DNA of 64,000 bases from NCBI GenBank assembly GCA_035541935.1, contig DATKMJ010000068.1, positions 1 to 64,000 on the forward strand, read 5' to 3'. The position numbers were made by a program, and so were the translations under genes. The notes below the pieces were generated by a model. That model saw only the letters and a program-made list of their open reading frames with translations. It made no database searches and had not been told where the DNA came from. Source of the DNA: Candidatus Binatia bacterium (GTDB lineage: Bacteria; Vulcanimicrobiota; Vulcanimicrobiia; Vulcanimicrobiales; Vulcanimicrobiaceae). Positions 33,998-43,003 of the stretch are shown piece after piece. Positions within the stretch are counted from its first letter, which is position 1; each line of letters starts with the position of its first letter.

Positions 33998-36355
33998 TCA
34001 TCCGCATGCGAGCCCTGCAGCCTGCGTCCCGTCGAGGAGCGCGCCTTGACGGGTGTATTCGGCGAGTTCTTCCGCCGAAAGCAGCGCGGTCAGGGCCGAC
34101 GATAGCATACCGTAGCTAGTGATTTCCGATGGATCGAGCTCCGCTTCGTCGACGATGCGGTGCGCGTTGAGAAAGCCCTTGAGGCGCGCTGCGGTGACCG
34201 GATCGCCAACCATGGCTCTAACTGTCGCGAGATGCAAGATCGCCGTTGAAACGATGTTAGCATCGACCTTCAATCCACGCGATATGGCCGCACACGCCTC
34301 TCGCTTCGCAGCCTCGACATCACCGGCAGCGAGGTAGTAGCCGGCGCAGTTCGCTCGCGCGCACACTTCGGCAACGACATGCTGGTACGTGGCGCTCATG
34401 GCGAGAGCCTGGGATGCAATGTGGATCGCTTCGCGCGAATCACCGCGCGTGAACACGATCTCGGCGGCGTTGAGGAGCGCCGACATCTCATGATAGGGCC
34501 GCTGGAGCCTGCGGGCCAGCGCGATCGCTTCGTCGATCGCGGCCACCGCTTCGTCGAGACGACGTTGCCGACAAAGAAAATGTGCCCGGTGCACGAGCAT
34601 GCCAATCCAGTCGGCATTCGGCTCCAGATGCGTGCTCTCGCGAATCGACGCAACGCGTGCGAAAGCGCGCTCCGCTTCCTCGTACGATCCGCGCTCGCCG
34701 TAACGAGCGGCAAGCCGGCTCGTGAGTACGATGACCCCATTCCAGTCGCCGGCGCGTTCGGAGGCAACGATGGCGCGCTGCATCAAAGCGATCTGACCCT
34801 CTCCGGCCGTGCCCGCAATCGCGGCGCGAAAGACTTTTGCCGCAATCGCGGGATTGGCGTCCTGATCGAGCTCAGCCAAAATCAGCTCGCACCAGTGCCG
34901 GCACTCGGCAGCGAGTCCCGTCGTGAGCCAACCGGTCCGCATACCGCCTAAGACGCGCGCTCCCACGACGACGTCTCCGCCCGGCCGCAAGGACCATTCG
35001 AGTGCCGCGCGGGCGTTGTCGAGTTCCCGCACCGCGGTGGCTACAGCCTCCGGCGTATAGCTATCGGATTCGGCGACCTGCGAATCGGAAAAATCGGCCA
35101 TCCAGCGCGCGTGCCGTTCCAACGTCGCGTCGAGCTCGCCGGCCGTGCGAAGCTGCTCCAGTGCAAAAGCGCGTATCGGCTCCAGCAGCCGGTACCGTAC
35201 CGGCTCGGCCTCGAGGTCGACGGTGACAAGCGATTTTTCGAGCAGCGTAGAGAACGCATCCAAGTCTTCCGGCTCCAGCGCGCTGAGGCTCCATCCCCCC
35301 GCAAAGGCTGCCAAGCGGCGGAAGAGCGCGCGTTCACCGGAGCCCAAAAGGTCGTAACTCCATCCGATCGTGTCGCGCATCGCGTGTTGTCGTGCCGGCG
35401 CATTACGATCGCCGCCCGAGAGCACGGCGAGTTGCCCGCGCAATCGCGCACGCAGTTCCGACAGGCCAAGAAGCGGTGCCCGGGCCGCCGCAAGCTCGAT
35501 TGCAAGTGGAATATTATCAACCTCGGCGCAGATGTCGTGGAGCGCCTCGGCATTCGCGTCCGCAACGACCGATCGAAATCCGGCGCTCGAGGCGCGCAGC
35601 TTGAAAAGCTCTTCTGCAGCTCCATGATCCAGACCACCGAGCTGGTACACGCTCTCACCGCTAATCGCAAGCCGCTCGCGGCTCGTCGCAAGAACCTGCA
35701 GATCGGGGCCGGCGCCGGCGAGCGCAACCGCGGCCTTCGCGCACTCTTCGACGACGTGCTCGCAGTTGTCGAGGACGATGAGCCCGCGCCGCGCCCGCAA
35801 CGAGTCGGTCAGCTCGGCGAGCGCCTCACCCGAGCCGGCGATGCCGACGGCGGCAGCAGAGGCGATCTTGCTGATGACCGTCGCGCCCTGCGTCACGGTG
35901 GCGAGATCGGCGAACCACGCGGCCGAGCCATGCACGCGTGCGAACTGCTCGGCCGCCTCGACGGCAACGCGCGTCTTGCCGATGCCGCCGGTGCCGACGA
36001 TGGTGACGATGCGGTGGTGCTCGAGCATTAAGAGGATCTCGCGGACCACCTCATCGCGGCCGACGAGCGAGGTAGCCATGAGCGGGAGATTGCTCGGGTG
36101 TGCTTCGTCGCCGTTGGAAGAGGCGCGCTGCCGCGCGCGGGCGGCGGCGGCTTCGAACTCCCGGCGATCGGCGCCGTCAAGGCCGAGACCCTTCGCCAGT
36201 AGATCGACCGTATCGCGATAGGGCGCGCGACGCGCCTCGCGCTCCAGGGCACTGACCGCATCTTTACTGAGAGCGGCCTTCTCCGCCAGCGCTTCTTGCG
36301 AGAGACCGGCTTCCCGCCGATAGCGCCTTAGCAGACGTGCGAAGTTGTCGTTCAT
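33998..36355 (-). CDS. XRE-NB-ARC-TPR (STAND) transcriptional regulator
   Basis: A 785-residue signal-transduction ATPase. Residues 5-65: XRE-type HTH (LLRRYRREAGLSQEALAEKAALSKDAVSALERE). Residues about 95-330: NB-ARC with P-loop IVGTGGIGKTRVA, Walker B LIVLDNCEHV, sensor LATSRERLAI and GLPL-like NIPLAIELAAARAPLLG. Residues about 335-430: winged helix (IGWSYDLLGSGERALFRRLA). The rest is TPR-like helices, with no further effector domain. This matches the AfsR/LuxR-related ATP-dependent regulators. It is divergent from the quinone-reductase gene at 36431, a likely target. A paralogue is at 39097. Confidence 0.88.
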   Translation of the reverse strand: MNDNFARLLRRYRREAGLSQEALAEKAALSKDAVSALEREARRAPYRDTVDLLAKGLGLDGADRREFEAAAARARQRASSNGDEAHPSNLPLMATSLVGRDEVVREILLMLEHHRIVTIVGTGGIGKTRVAVEAAEQFARVHGSAAWFADLATVTQGATVISKIASAAAVGIAGSGEALAELTDSLRARRGLIVLDNCEHVVEECAKAAVALAGAGPDLQVLATSRERLAISGESVYQLGGLDHGAAEELFKLRASSAGFRSVVADANAEALHDICAEVDNIPLAIELAAARAPLLGLSELRARLRGQLAVLSGGDRNAPARQHAMRDTIGWSYDLLGSGERALFRRLAAFAGGWSLSALEPEDLDAFSTLLEKSLVTVDLEAEPVRYRLLEPIRAFALEQLRTAGELDATLERHARWMADFSDSQVAESDSYTPEAVATAVRELDNARAALEWSLRPGGDVVVGARVLGGMRTGWLTTGLAAECRHWCELILAELDQDANPAIAAKVFRAAIAGTAGEGQIALMQRAIVASERAGDWNGVIVLTSRLAARYGERGSYEEAERAFARVASIRESTHLEPNADWIGMLVHRAHFLCRQRRLDEAVAAIDEAIALARRLQRPYHEMSALLNAAEIVFTRGDSREAIHIASQALAMSATYQHVVAEVCARANCAGYYLAAGDVEAAKREACAAISRGLKVDANIVSTAILHLATVRAMVGDPVTAARLKGFLNAHRIVDEAELDPSEITSYGMLSSALTALLSAEELAEYTRQGALLDGTQAAGLACG

Positions 36356-36430
36356 CGGACAGCGAGACCTTCGCGCAACTGTACGACTTGTCCGTGGCTC
36401 GGATCTGGTGGGGCGGCTAACCTAAGTGTC

Positions 36431-37378
36431 ATGATCGCGGTGAGAGTGCACCGGTACGGAGGCCCCGACCAGCTCGTGCTCGAGGAGACCCCCCGCCCAG
36501 TGGCCGCCGAAAACCAAGCGCTAATACGCGTCTGTGCTGCCGGCGTCGGACCGTGGGATGCCCTGGTCCGAACCGGGACCAGCGGTTTGCCCGAGCCATT
36601 GCCGCTCACGCCTGGCTCCGATATCGCCGGCATCGTCGAAGAGGTCGCCGACGGCGCGTCGCTTTTGCGGCGCGGCGACGCGATCTTCGGCGTGACGAAT
36701 CCTTCCTTCACCGGCGGCTACGCGCAATACGCGACCGCCTCGCTCGATTCGATTGCGCCCAAGCCGTCCACGCTGAGTTTCGTCGAGGCCGCCTCGGTGC
36801 CGGTCGTCGCAGTCACCGCCTGGCAGATGCTGTTTGATCGCGCGCAGGTTTCGCGCGGTCAAACGGTCCTCGTCTATGGCGCCGCGGGCAACGTCGGTGC
36901 CTACGCCGTGCAGCTCGCCGCGTGGGCCGGTGCGCGCGTGTTTGCGGTGGCGGCGCACCGCGACGGAAGCTACTTGCGCAGTCTGGGCGCGGCCGAAGTC
37001 ATTGATTTTCGAACGGAGTGCGTTGAAGACCGCGTCTCCGGCGCCGACGTGGTGATCGACACGGTCGGCGGCGATTCGCAACGGCGCGCTTTCGGCGTCG
37101 TCAAGCCGGCCGGGATCCTGGTTTCGAGCGTCGTGCCGCCGTCGCAAGAGCTCGCCAACGTCTACGGCATTCGCGTTGCATTCTTTATCGTTCGAGTTCC
37201 GAGCGCCCAGCTCGCGCGCATCTCGCGGCTCATCGACGACGGAACTCTGAAAACCAACCTCGGGGTCGTGCTCGACCTCGCCGGCGCGCGCAAAGCGCAC
37301 GAGATGCTGGCCGGTACGTTCGCGCGCCCGCGCGGCAAGATTGTCCTCGATGTCGGCATGCTTAGAGGAGTTGCGTGA
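36431..37378 (+). CDS. NADP-dependent zinc-free quinone oxidoreductase (MDR family)
   Basis: A 315-residue medium-chain dehydrogenase/reductase. The N-terminal GroES-like fold (GPDQLVLEETPRPV, GVGPWDALVRTG, PLTPGSDIAGIVEEV) lacks the zinc-binding Cys, as in quinone reductases. The cofactor fold has the motif VLVYGAAGNVGAYAVQLA, VIDTVGGD and a C-terminal VVLDLAGARKAHEMLAG. It reduces quinones or enones with NADPH. It is likely co-transcribed with the HTH gene at 37378 (TGATG overlap) and divergent from the NB-ARC regulator. Confidence 0.9.
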   Translation: MIAVRVHRYGGPDQLVLEETPRPVAAENQALIRVCAAGVGPWDALVRTGTSGLPEPLPLTPGSDIAGIVEEVADGASLLRRGDAIFGVTNPSFTGGYAQYATASLDSIAPKPSTLSFVEAASVPVVAVTAWQMLFDRAQVSRGQTVLVYGAAGNVGAYAVQLAAWAGARVFAVAAHRDGSYLRSLGAAEVIDFRTECVEDRVSGADVVIDTVGGDSQRRAFGVVKPAGILVSSVVPPSQELANVYGIRVAFFIVRVPSAQLARISRLIDDGTLKTNLGVVLDLAGARKAHEMLAGTFARPRGKIVLDVGMLRGVA

Positions 37379-37710
37379 TGGAACTAGATCTCGCGCGTCG
37401 CGCGGAGCTTCGTTCGTTCTTAGCCAGCATGCGCGCTCGGATCGCGCCCGAGGACGTGGGTCTGCCACAGGTCAGCAGACGGCGCGTTCCGGGATTGCGG
37501 CGCCAGGAAGTTGCCGAGTTGATCGGCACGTCCGAGGATTGGTATCGCTGGTTCGAAAGCGGCCGCCCGATTACCGTATCCCCAAAGTTCCTGTCGCGTC
37601 TCGCCGACGCGCTTAAACTGAGCGCGCGCGACCAGGTAAAGCTCTATTGCCTCGCGTTTCCTGAGCTCTACCGCGCCGACGCCGCCGCCCGTCTCCTTGC
37701 GGTAGCGTAA
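37378..37710 (+). CDS. Short MmyB-like HTH regulator
   Basis: A 110-residue HTH protein, paralogue of the 24419 gene: ARRAELRSFLASMRARIAPEDVGLP, RRVPGLRRQEVAELIGTSEDWYRWFESGRP and SPKFLSRLADALKLSARDQVKLYCLAFPELYRA. Only the DNA-binding domain is present, ending where the ligand-binding domain of MmyB-type proteins normally begins. ATG at 37378 overlaps the stop of the quinone reductase; GAGGAG lies 7 bases upstream. It is likely an autoregulator of the operon. Confidence 0.8.
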   Translation: MELDLARRAELRSFLASMRARIAPEDVGLPQVSRRRVPGLRRQEVAELIGTSEDWYRWFESGRPITVSPKFLSRLADALKLSARDQVKLYCLAFPELYRADAAARLLAVA

Positions 37711-37736
37711 CAACGGCTAGGGCGCAGCAGCCGTTG
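37711..37736. terminator. Weak hairpin after HTH gene
   Basis: CAACGGCT and AGCCGTTG (8-bp arms) around a 10-base loop begin directly after the stop of the HTH gene. There is no U-tract, so this is only a possible terminator. Confidence 0.3.
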
Positions 37737-37958
37737 CGACGAGGATAGAACTACGGAGCGGTCGGGACGCTCCGGAAGCCCTGAGTATTGGTTCGAATCC
37801 CGCTGGCGTAAAATCGGGGTACCGACCACGTTCGGGTCTCCTCAATCCGTAGCTGGTCGTCGGCGAGGCGGCGGAACTGAAGAAATGGCCTAGGACAATC
37901 ACGTTTGTCCGGGTGATGTCCGTAGTCCCCAAGGATGGCCGTGCGGTAGGCTCGGAGC

Positions 37959-39092
37959 ATGAGAAACAAAGCATCTGCGGTAGCGGGCGCACTCGTTGCG
38001 CTCGCCGCCCTCCTTACGGGCTGCTCGAGCGGACGTGGCGTCAACGCGTTGCCGCCCGGCCTCTCTTCACCCGGCTCGCCGCAGGCGGTAAGCCCCGTCG
38101 CCGGCGGCGTCGCGCTTTGGATCTCCTCGCCGCAGCAGAACGAAATCTTCGGCCTCGGTAAAGACGGAACGAGAGTACTTACCAAGATCGACGGCGCAGC
38201 GAATAGTTGCTACTCCCCCAACGGCATCAAGGTTGACCACGGCGGAAACCTCTGGGTCGCGTGCTATTCAAACTATCCGCTCTCGACGTGCCAAGGCGGG
38301 AGCCCCGGCTGCGAGGGACTCGTTCAGATGTATCCCTCCGGCTCCGTCCAACCGGTTACGTACAGACCCCTGAAAGGATCGTGCGCGGGAAACCGTCGCC
38401 ACGAAATCTGCAGCGACACCTTCGCCGCGCCGAGCGACGTCGCGCTCGATGCGAGCGGCAACGTGTTTTCGGTTAACGCCACGATCGGCGGATGCACCGA
38501 AGGTTCGAACTGGGTCTCGTGCGGCGGCAACGATTCCGGCTCGTTCTCATATTGGATCGTGGGCAAGCCGATACGGCCGATGCGGATCGCGGCGATCGAC
38601 AACATGCAGGCAGCCTCCTATCTCGACGCCGACGCAGCCGGCAATCTCTACGTCTCCGGAAGCGTGAGCGGGACGTGCGTTCCGCCAGCATGCGCGACGA
38701 TCGTCGACGAGATCGCAAAGCCGACGAGCAAGTCGCGCGTCGTCACCCAGATCATCGGGCCGACGTCCGACCAGCTCGGCGGCGTCTACGTCAGCAAGAA
38801 CGGCTCCGTGCTCGACGTCGTCGACGAAACGGCGCGCACGATCTCGCAGTACGCGCTGCCGTGGGTCGCGAGCGAGACGCCCTTCAACGTGCTCGGCCCG
38901 ACGCTCGAGCAGATGGGCAAGGGCGAACCGATCGCCGGCGGATTCGACAAAGCCGAGAAGCATCTGGCGATCGGCGACGCCGACGGCTGGATAGACGTCG
39001 GCGACGTCGCCGGCAACCGCTGGTCCGCAGTCGGTAAGCGCGACCTCAAGCGAGGCAACGCCGGGGCCGCATACGTACCGTCCGATAAGTAG
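37959..39092 (+). CDS. NHL-type propeller lipoprotein
   Basis: A 377-residue lipoprotein: signal MRNKASAVAGALVALAAL, lipobox LTGC. The mature part has repeated blades with GIKVDHGGNLWVACYS, DVALDASGNVFSVNA, YLDADAAGNLYVSGS and GGVYVSKNGSVLDVVDE, and several Cys pairs that may be disulfides. It is a paralogue of the proteins at 8471 and 12417. Its ligand is unknown. The stop is 4 bp before the GTG of a large XRE-NB-ARC regulator, so the two are probably one operon; this pairing may mean the lipoprotein belongs to the regulator's response. Confidence 0.83.
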   Translation: MRNKASAVAGALVALAALLTGCSSGRGVNALPPGLSSPGSPQAVSPVAGGVALWISSPQQNEIFGLGKDGTRVLTKIDGAANSCYSPNGIKVDHGGNLWVACYSNYPLSTCQGGSPGCEGLVQMYPSGSVQPVTYRPLKGSCAGNRRHEICSDTFAAPSDVALDASGNVFSVNATIGGCTEGSNWVSCGGNDSGSFSYWIVGKPIRPMRIAAIDNMQAASYLDADAAGNLYVSGSVSGTCVPPACATIVDEIAKPTSKSRVVTQIIGPTSDQLGGVYVSKNGSVLDVVDETARTISQYALPWVASETPFNVLGPTLEQMGKGEPIAGGFDKAEKHLAIGDADGWIDVGDVAGNRWSAVGKRDLKRGNAGAAYVPSDK

Positions 39093-39096
39093 CGCC

Positions 39097-41571
39097 GTGG
39101 AGGAACGGCGTCTCACCGTCCCTTCGGATTTCGGGAACTTGCTGCGACGGCTTCGCCTAACTGCGGGCCTCTCGCAAGACGAGCTCGCTGAGCGCGCTCG
39201 GATCAGCACGAACGGAATCAGCGCACTCGAACGCGGATACCGGCGCAACCCGCAGCGCGAGACGGTGATGCTCTTGGCAAATGCCTTGGAACTCACCGGC
39301 GAGCAACGGCGCGAGTTCGAAGCCGCAGCGCGTTCGACGACGCGACGGCGGAACGGTGCGAGCGCAATTGACGCAGGCTCGTCGCGAGAGGCGGCGACCT
39401 CGAACCTACCGCGTGCGCTGAGCAGCTTCGTCGGCCGCGAGGTCGATCTCGCCGAGGTGAGCGAGCGGCTCGGCGAGCACAGGCTGCTCACCATCGCCGG
39501 CGCGGGCGGCGTCGGAAAGACGCGCCTTGCGATCCAGACCGGCACGGAGTTGCGCGATCGCTATCCCGACGGCGTTTGGTTTGTTGATTTCGCTCCGATT
39601 ACCGATCCCGAGCTCGTCGCCAGCCTCGTCGCCCAAGCATTGGGCATGAGCCAGCAGCCGGGTCGTCCCATCGACGAGGCGATCTCGGCCTGGCTCAAAC
39701 GCAAGCGGCTGCTGCTGATCCTCGATAACTGCGAGCACGTTCTCGCGACGGTTGCGGCGCTCGCGGCCGCGATTCTCGAGAGCGCGCACGACGTTCGCAT
39801 CCTCGCGACGTCGCGCGAACGGCTCAATATACGCGGCGAAGCGGTGCATCGGCTGCCGTCGCTCGCCGTGCCGCCCAAAGGGAGCGGCTTGACGGCCGAC
39901 GAGGCGGCGCGCTACGGCGCCGTCGCACTCTTCATCGATCGCGCCGAGGCCGCCGACACGCGCTTTACGCTCGCCGACGCGAACGCGCCGATCGTCGCGG
40001 AGATCTGCCGTCGTCTCGACGGCATTCCGCTCGCCATCGAGTTGGCCGCCGCGCGCGTTCGAGTGCTTTCGATCCCCAATCTCTCCGCGCGGCTCGACGA
40101 ACGTTTCAAGATTCTCACGGGGGGAAGCCGCGGCGCGATTCCCCGCCAACAGACCCTCACCGCGCTCATAGATTGGAGTTACGATCTGCTCGCGCCCCAC
40201 GAGCAGCGCTTCTTTATGCGGCTGGGGACATTCAGCGGCGGCTTCGGGCTCGACGCGGTCGAGGCTGTCTGCCGCGACGAGAGCATCGCCGCCGTCGACG
40301 CCTTCGATCTGCTCGCGTCGCTGGCCGACAAATCGCTCGTGATCGCCGACACGAGCGACGAACGCGAACGCTATCGCCTGCTCGAATCGACGTCCGCCTA
40401 CGCGCTCGAAAAATTAAAGGCGACGGGCGAGCGCGAGCGCTTCGCTCGGCGTCACGCAGAGCATTTTTGCGAACGGGCCGAAACGGCCGACGAGGGATAC
40501 GGTTCGGGTTCGACGATCGAGTGGCTCGGCGAGGTCGAGCCGGAACTTCCCAATTACCGGGCAGCGCTCGAATGGGCGCTGACGCAGGGACGCGACCCCG
40601 TCTTGGGCGGTGCGATCGCTGGAGCGTTGCAACCGCTGTGGTGGCACGCCGGCCTCGTCGTCGAGGGCCGCTATTGGATCGAGCACGCGCTCCCGCGCAT
40701 CGACGCAGCCGAACATCCGGCGATAGCGGCGCGCTTGCAGTTGGCGCTCAGCCAACTTCTGTCCGGCAAACGCCGCAGCGACGCAGCCGAACGCGCGCTG
40801 CAATTATATGAGTCGGTCGGCAACGTTCGCGGCGCCGCTCGGGCGCGGCAACGACGCGGATTCGCGCTCTATCAAATGGGGCGGCTTGCCGAAGCCCGCG
40901 ACGAGATATCCCAAGCGGTTGCGGCGCTGCACGGGTGCGGAGACGCATGGAACGTCGCGAACGGGCTCGGCCAGTTGGCGTATATCGAGACGATGCTCGG
41001 CAACCTGCGCGAAGGGCGCGAGCTGCGCACCAAAGCGATCGCGGGCATGCAAGCGCTCGGGGACGACGCCGGAATTGCTCGCGTGCTCGGCAACCTGGCA
41101 GAACTCGAGTTTGCGGCGGGAAATCCCGAGCAGGCGCTGCGCCTGGAAGACGAAGCGCTGAAGATGGGGTTGCTCGGGAGAAATCTCTCGATCGCCGCGA
41201 ATTGGCAGATCAACGGCGTGGTCTACCGAGTCGCCGTCGGCGATCTCGCCGGAGCGCGCGAGGCGGCGCGCAAAGGGCTCGAGCTCGCTCGACAAGTGCA
41301 GGGCGAACTGATTCTCGCGGTGCTGCTCCAGCACATGGCGCTGCTCGCGGCGCTCGGCGATCGGGCCCGGTCCGGCGCGAGGTTGATGGGCTATGCCGAC
41401 GCGCAGTACGCCAAGTTGGAGATGAAGCGCGAGCCGACGGAGCAATGGGGATACGACAAACTCATGCTCGCGCTGTGCGAAGCGCTCGACGCTAACGCGA
41501 TCGAGCAACTTGCCGCCGAAGGCGCCGCGTGGTCGGAAGAGCAGGCGATCGAAACCGCGCTGACCGTTTAG
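39097..41571 (+). CDS. XRE-NB-ARC-TPR (STAND) transcriptional regulator
   Basis: An 824-residue paralogue of the protein at 33998. XRE HTH: LLRRLRLTAGLSQDELAERARISTNGISALERG. NB-ARC: P-loop IAGAGGVGKTRLA, LLLILDNCEHV, ILATSRERLNIRG and GIPLAIELAAARVRVLS. Winged helix: LIDWSYDLLAPHEQRFFMRLG. C-terminal half: TPR-like repeats (AARARQRRGFALYQMGRLAEARDEI, LAELEFAAGNPEQALRLEDEALKM). GTG start at 39097, 4 bp after the propeller lipoprotein. No nuclease, protease or toxin effector is attached, so a transcriptional rather than defence role is preferred. Confidence 0.88.
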   Translation: MEERRLTVPSDFGNLLRRLRLTAGLSQDELAERARISTNGISALERGYRRNPQRETVMLLANALELTGEQRREFEAAARSTTRRRNGASAIDAGSSREAATSNLPRALSSFVGREVDLAEVSERLGEHRLLTIAGAGGVGKTRLAIQTGTELRDRYPDGVWFVDFAPITDPELVASLVAQALGMSQQPGRPIDEAISAWLKRKRLLLILDNCEHVLATVAALAAAILESAHDVRILATSRERLNIRGEAVHRLPSLAVPPKGSGLTADEAARYGAVALFIDRAEAADTRFTLADANAPIVAEICRRLDGIPLAIELAAARVRVLSIPNLSARLDERFKILTGGSRGAIPRQQTLTALIDWSYDLLAPHEQRFFMRLGTFSGGFGLDAVEAVCRDESIAAVDAFDLLASLADKSLVIADTSDERERYRLLESTSAYALEKLKATGERERFARRHAEHFCERAETADEGYGSGSTIEWLGEVEPELPNYRAALEWALTQGRDPVLGGAIAGALQPLWWHAGLVVEGRYWIEHALPRIDAAEHPAIAARLQLALSQLLSGKRRSDAAERALQLYESVGNVRGAARARQRRGFALYQMGRLAEARDEISQAVAALHGCGDAWNVANGLGQLAYIETMLGNLREGRELRTKAIAGMQALGDDAGIARVLGNLAELEFAAGNPEQALRLEDEALKMGLLGRNLSIAANWQINGVVYRVAVGDLAGAREAARKGLELARQVQGELILAVLLQHMALLAALGDRARSGARLMGYADAQYAKLEMKREPTEQWGYDKLMLALCEALDANAIEQLAAEGAAWSEEQAIETALTV

Positions 41572-41927
41572 GGCTTCGTTTGGGCTGCGCGGCCGGCGAC
41601 GATCAGCGCGGCCGAGAGCAGCAAGTGAACCACGACTGCCGGCCATAGCAGAATTCCCGCCGTGCCGGCCGTGCCGACGATCACGAGATAGAGCGCGACG
41701 AGCATCCCGTACGCGAGCATTCCGTAATAGCCCTGACGAACGCCGGGCGGATAGCACGCGATGCCGAGGCCGATAAGCGCGATACCGTAGACGCGGGCCA
41801 TGATCAACGCGCTCGGGGCCGCTGCGCCGCCGAAGAGCAACGAGTAGGCGAGACCGGGCGCGACCAGCACGAAGATGCCGAATGCCGCTTCGAGCAGCGA
41901 TGTAACGAGGAGCAGCGTCTTTATCAT
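41568..41927 (-). CDS. Small four-helix membrane protein
   Basis: About 119 residues with four hydrophobic helices: IKTLLLVTSLLEAAFGIFVLVAPGLAYSLLF, LIMARVYGIALIGLGIACY, GMLAYGMLVALYLVIVGTAG and LLWPAVVVHLLLSAALIVAG. No named motif. ATG at 41927; an earlier in-frame start at 42002 would overlap the divergent lipoprotein. It converges with the NB-ARC gene, overlapping by 4 bp. Function unknown; DoxX-like and DUF4345-like small membrane proteins look similar. Confidence 0.65.
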   Translation of the reverse strand: MIKTLLLVTSLLEAAFGIFVLVAPGLAYSLLFGGAAAPSALIMARVYGIALIGLGIACYPPGVRQGYYGMLAYGMLVALYLVIVGTAGTAGILLWPAVVVHLLLSAALIVAGRAAQTKP

Positions 41928-42000
41928 GGCATCGGCGTCTTCATCGCGGCCGGGCCACGCTCCCGGCGGGTGCGCGCGAGCAGCGTCGAATATCGCCGCC

Positions 42001-42492
42001 ATGAGCTACTTCTCGATCGCCCGCCGAGCATTGATTGCCGCGACTGCGCTGGCCGTCGCCGGCTGCGCGCTCCCCGCCGACCACACCGCAGCGGATTACG
42101 CGAAAGCGGTGGCCATCGGCAATCCCGACGGCTACCTCACTTTGATCGTCGGTCCGGCGACGCCGATCGTCAAGATGTCGTCGACGCTGAAGTTTCCGCA
42201 GGGCGACACCCAATCCGACGAGCACAGCCTCTTGATGTACGATCGCCCCGGCGATCGGCCGGGAACGTGCGTCTTCCAAATCGGCTACGCCGCGAGCCGG
42301 TTCTCGCAGATCGTCAAAACCGACCCGATCGTCCAGCCCTGCGACGGAAAGCGGCAGGCGCGTTTTCATATCGCCGGAAAGGACGTCGCGTTCGTCGCGC
42401 ACCTCGTCCACGAGAACTACAAAGGAACGCCCGTGACGATATTAGAGATCGGCGACCACCAAGCTCCCGAGTCCCTCCACCTCGTCTACTAG
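42001..42492 (+). CDS. Hypothetical lipoprotein
   Basis: A 163-residue lipoprotein with signal MSYFSIARRALIAATALA and lipobox VAGC. The mature part has beta-type segments (YLTLIVGPATPIVKMSSTLKF, CVFQIGYAASRFSQIVK, RFHIAGKDVAFVAHLVHENY). Two Cys (CVFQ, PCDGK) could form a disulfide. It is convergent with the lipoprotein at 42504, 11 bp away. No family recognised. Confidence 0.65.
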   Translation: MSYFSIARRALIAATALAVAGCALPADHTAADYAKAVAIGNPDGYLTLIVGPATPIVKMSSTLKFPQGDTQSDEHSLLMYDRPGDRPGTCVFQIGYAASRFSQIVKTDPIVQPCDGKRQARFHIAGKDVAFVAHLVHENYKGTPVTILEIGDHQAPESLHLVY

Positions 42493-42503
42493 GCGCCGGC
42501 GCG

Positions 42504-42983
42504 CTACGTCTTCGTCGCCGTGTACTTGAAGCGCACGGCCGGCCCGTGACGCTTCGAGACGTTCGCCTTTCCTTTGATGGTCTTGCCGGCGAGGGTCGCG
42601 GTGGCCTTGGCGTTGCGCCCGGGCGCGCCCTCGATCACGAAGTGCAGGATCGTTCGCCCGTGCTGCTCGACTACCACGCCTTTTTCGATCGGGAACTGAT
42701 CCTGCACGCTCTTGAGGATGATATCGAAGATTCCGGTGAACTTCGCCCCACTCTGATCGATCGTGATCTTCAGTTTCTCTTTGATCGATCTCCCCTGCGA
42801 CGTCTCGACCACGCTGCCGTCGTAGACGCCGCCGATCTTGGGAACCGTCCCCTCGCGCACCGACGGCGCGACGCCGATTCCGATCGGCGCGCTCGGAACG
42901 AGCGGAGCCGAGCGCGAGCTGCACGCGGCGAGCACGAGCGAGAGCAATCCGATCGAGATAATGCGAGTATGATTGCGATGCAC
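42504..42983 (-). CDS. Hypothetical lipoprotein
   Basis: A 159-residue lipoprotein. GTG at 42983 is the start because GGAGG is 5 bases upstream; an ATG at 42998 lies before the ribosome site. Signal HTRIISIGLLSLV and lipobox LAAC. The mature part is a small beta domain (GGVYDGSVVETSQ, EKLKITIDQSGAKFTGIFDI, TILHFVIEGAPGRNAKATATLAG, VRFKYTATKT) with a pattern like other soil-bacterial exported Asn/Gly-containing sheet proteins. It is located between the lipoprotein at 42001 and the DUF2252 gene. Confidence 0.65.
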   Translation of the reverse strand: MHRNHTRIISIGLLSLVLAACSSRSAPLVPSAPIGIGVAPSVREGTVPKIGGVYDGSVVETSQGRSIKEKLKITIDQSGAKFTGIFDIILKSVQDQFPIEKGVVVEQHGRTILHFVIEGAPGRNAKATATLAGKTIKGKANVSKRHGPAVRFKYTATKT

Positions 42984-43003
42984 GATAACCTCCAGCATTG
43001 GTA

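Noticed and set aside
33988-34037. Nine-base inverted repeat CCTCGACGG / CCGTCGAGG with 32-base loop
   Set aside because: The loop is long and the right arm is in coding sequence of the NB-ARC gene; probably chance in GC-rich DNA.
33998-41571. NB-ARC/STAND pair as an anti-phage defence system
   Set aside because: Neither protein has an effector domain (nuclease, protease, TIR); both carry XRE DNA-binding domains and match AfsR-type regulators.
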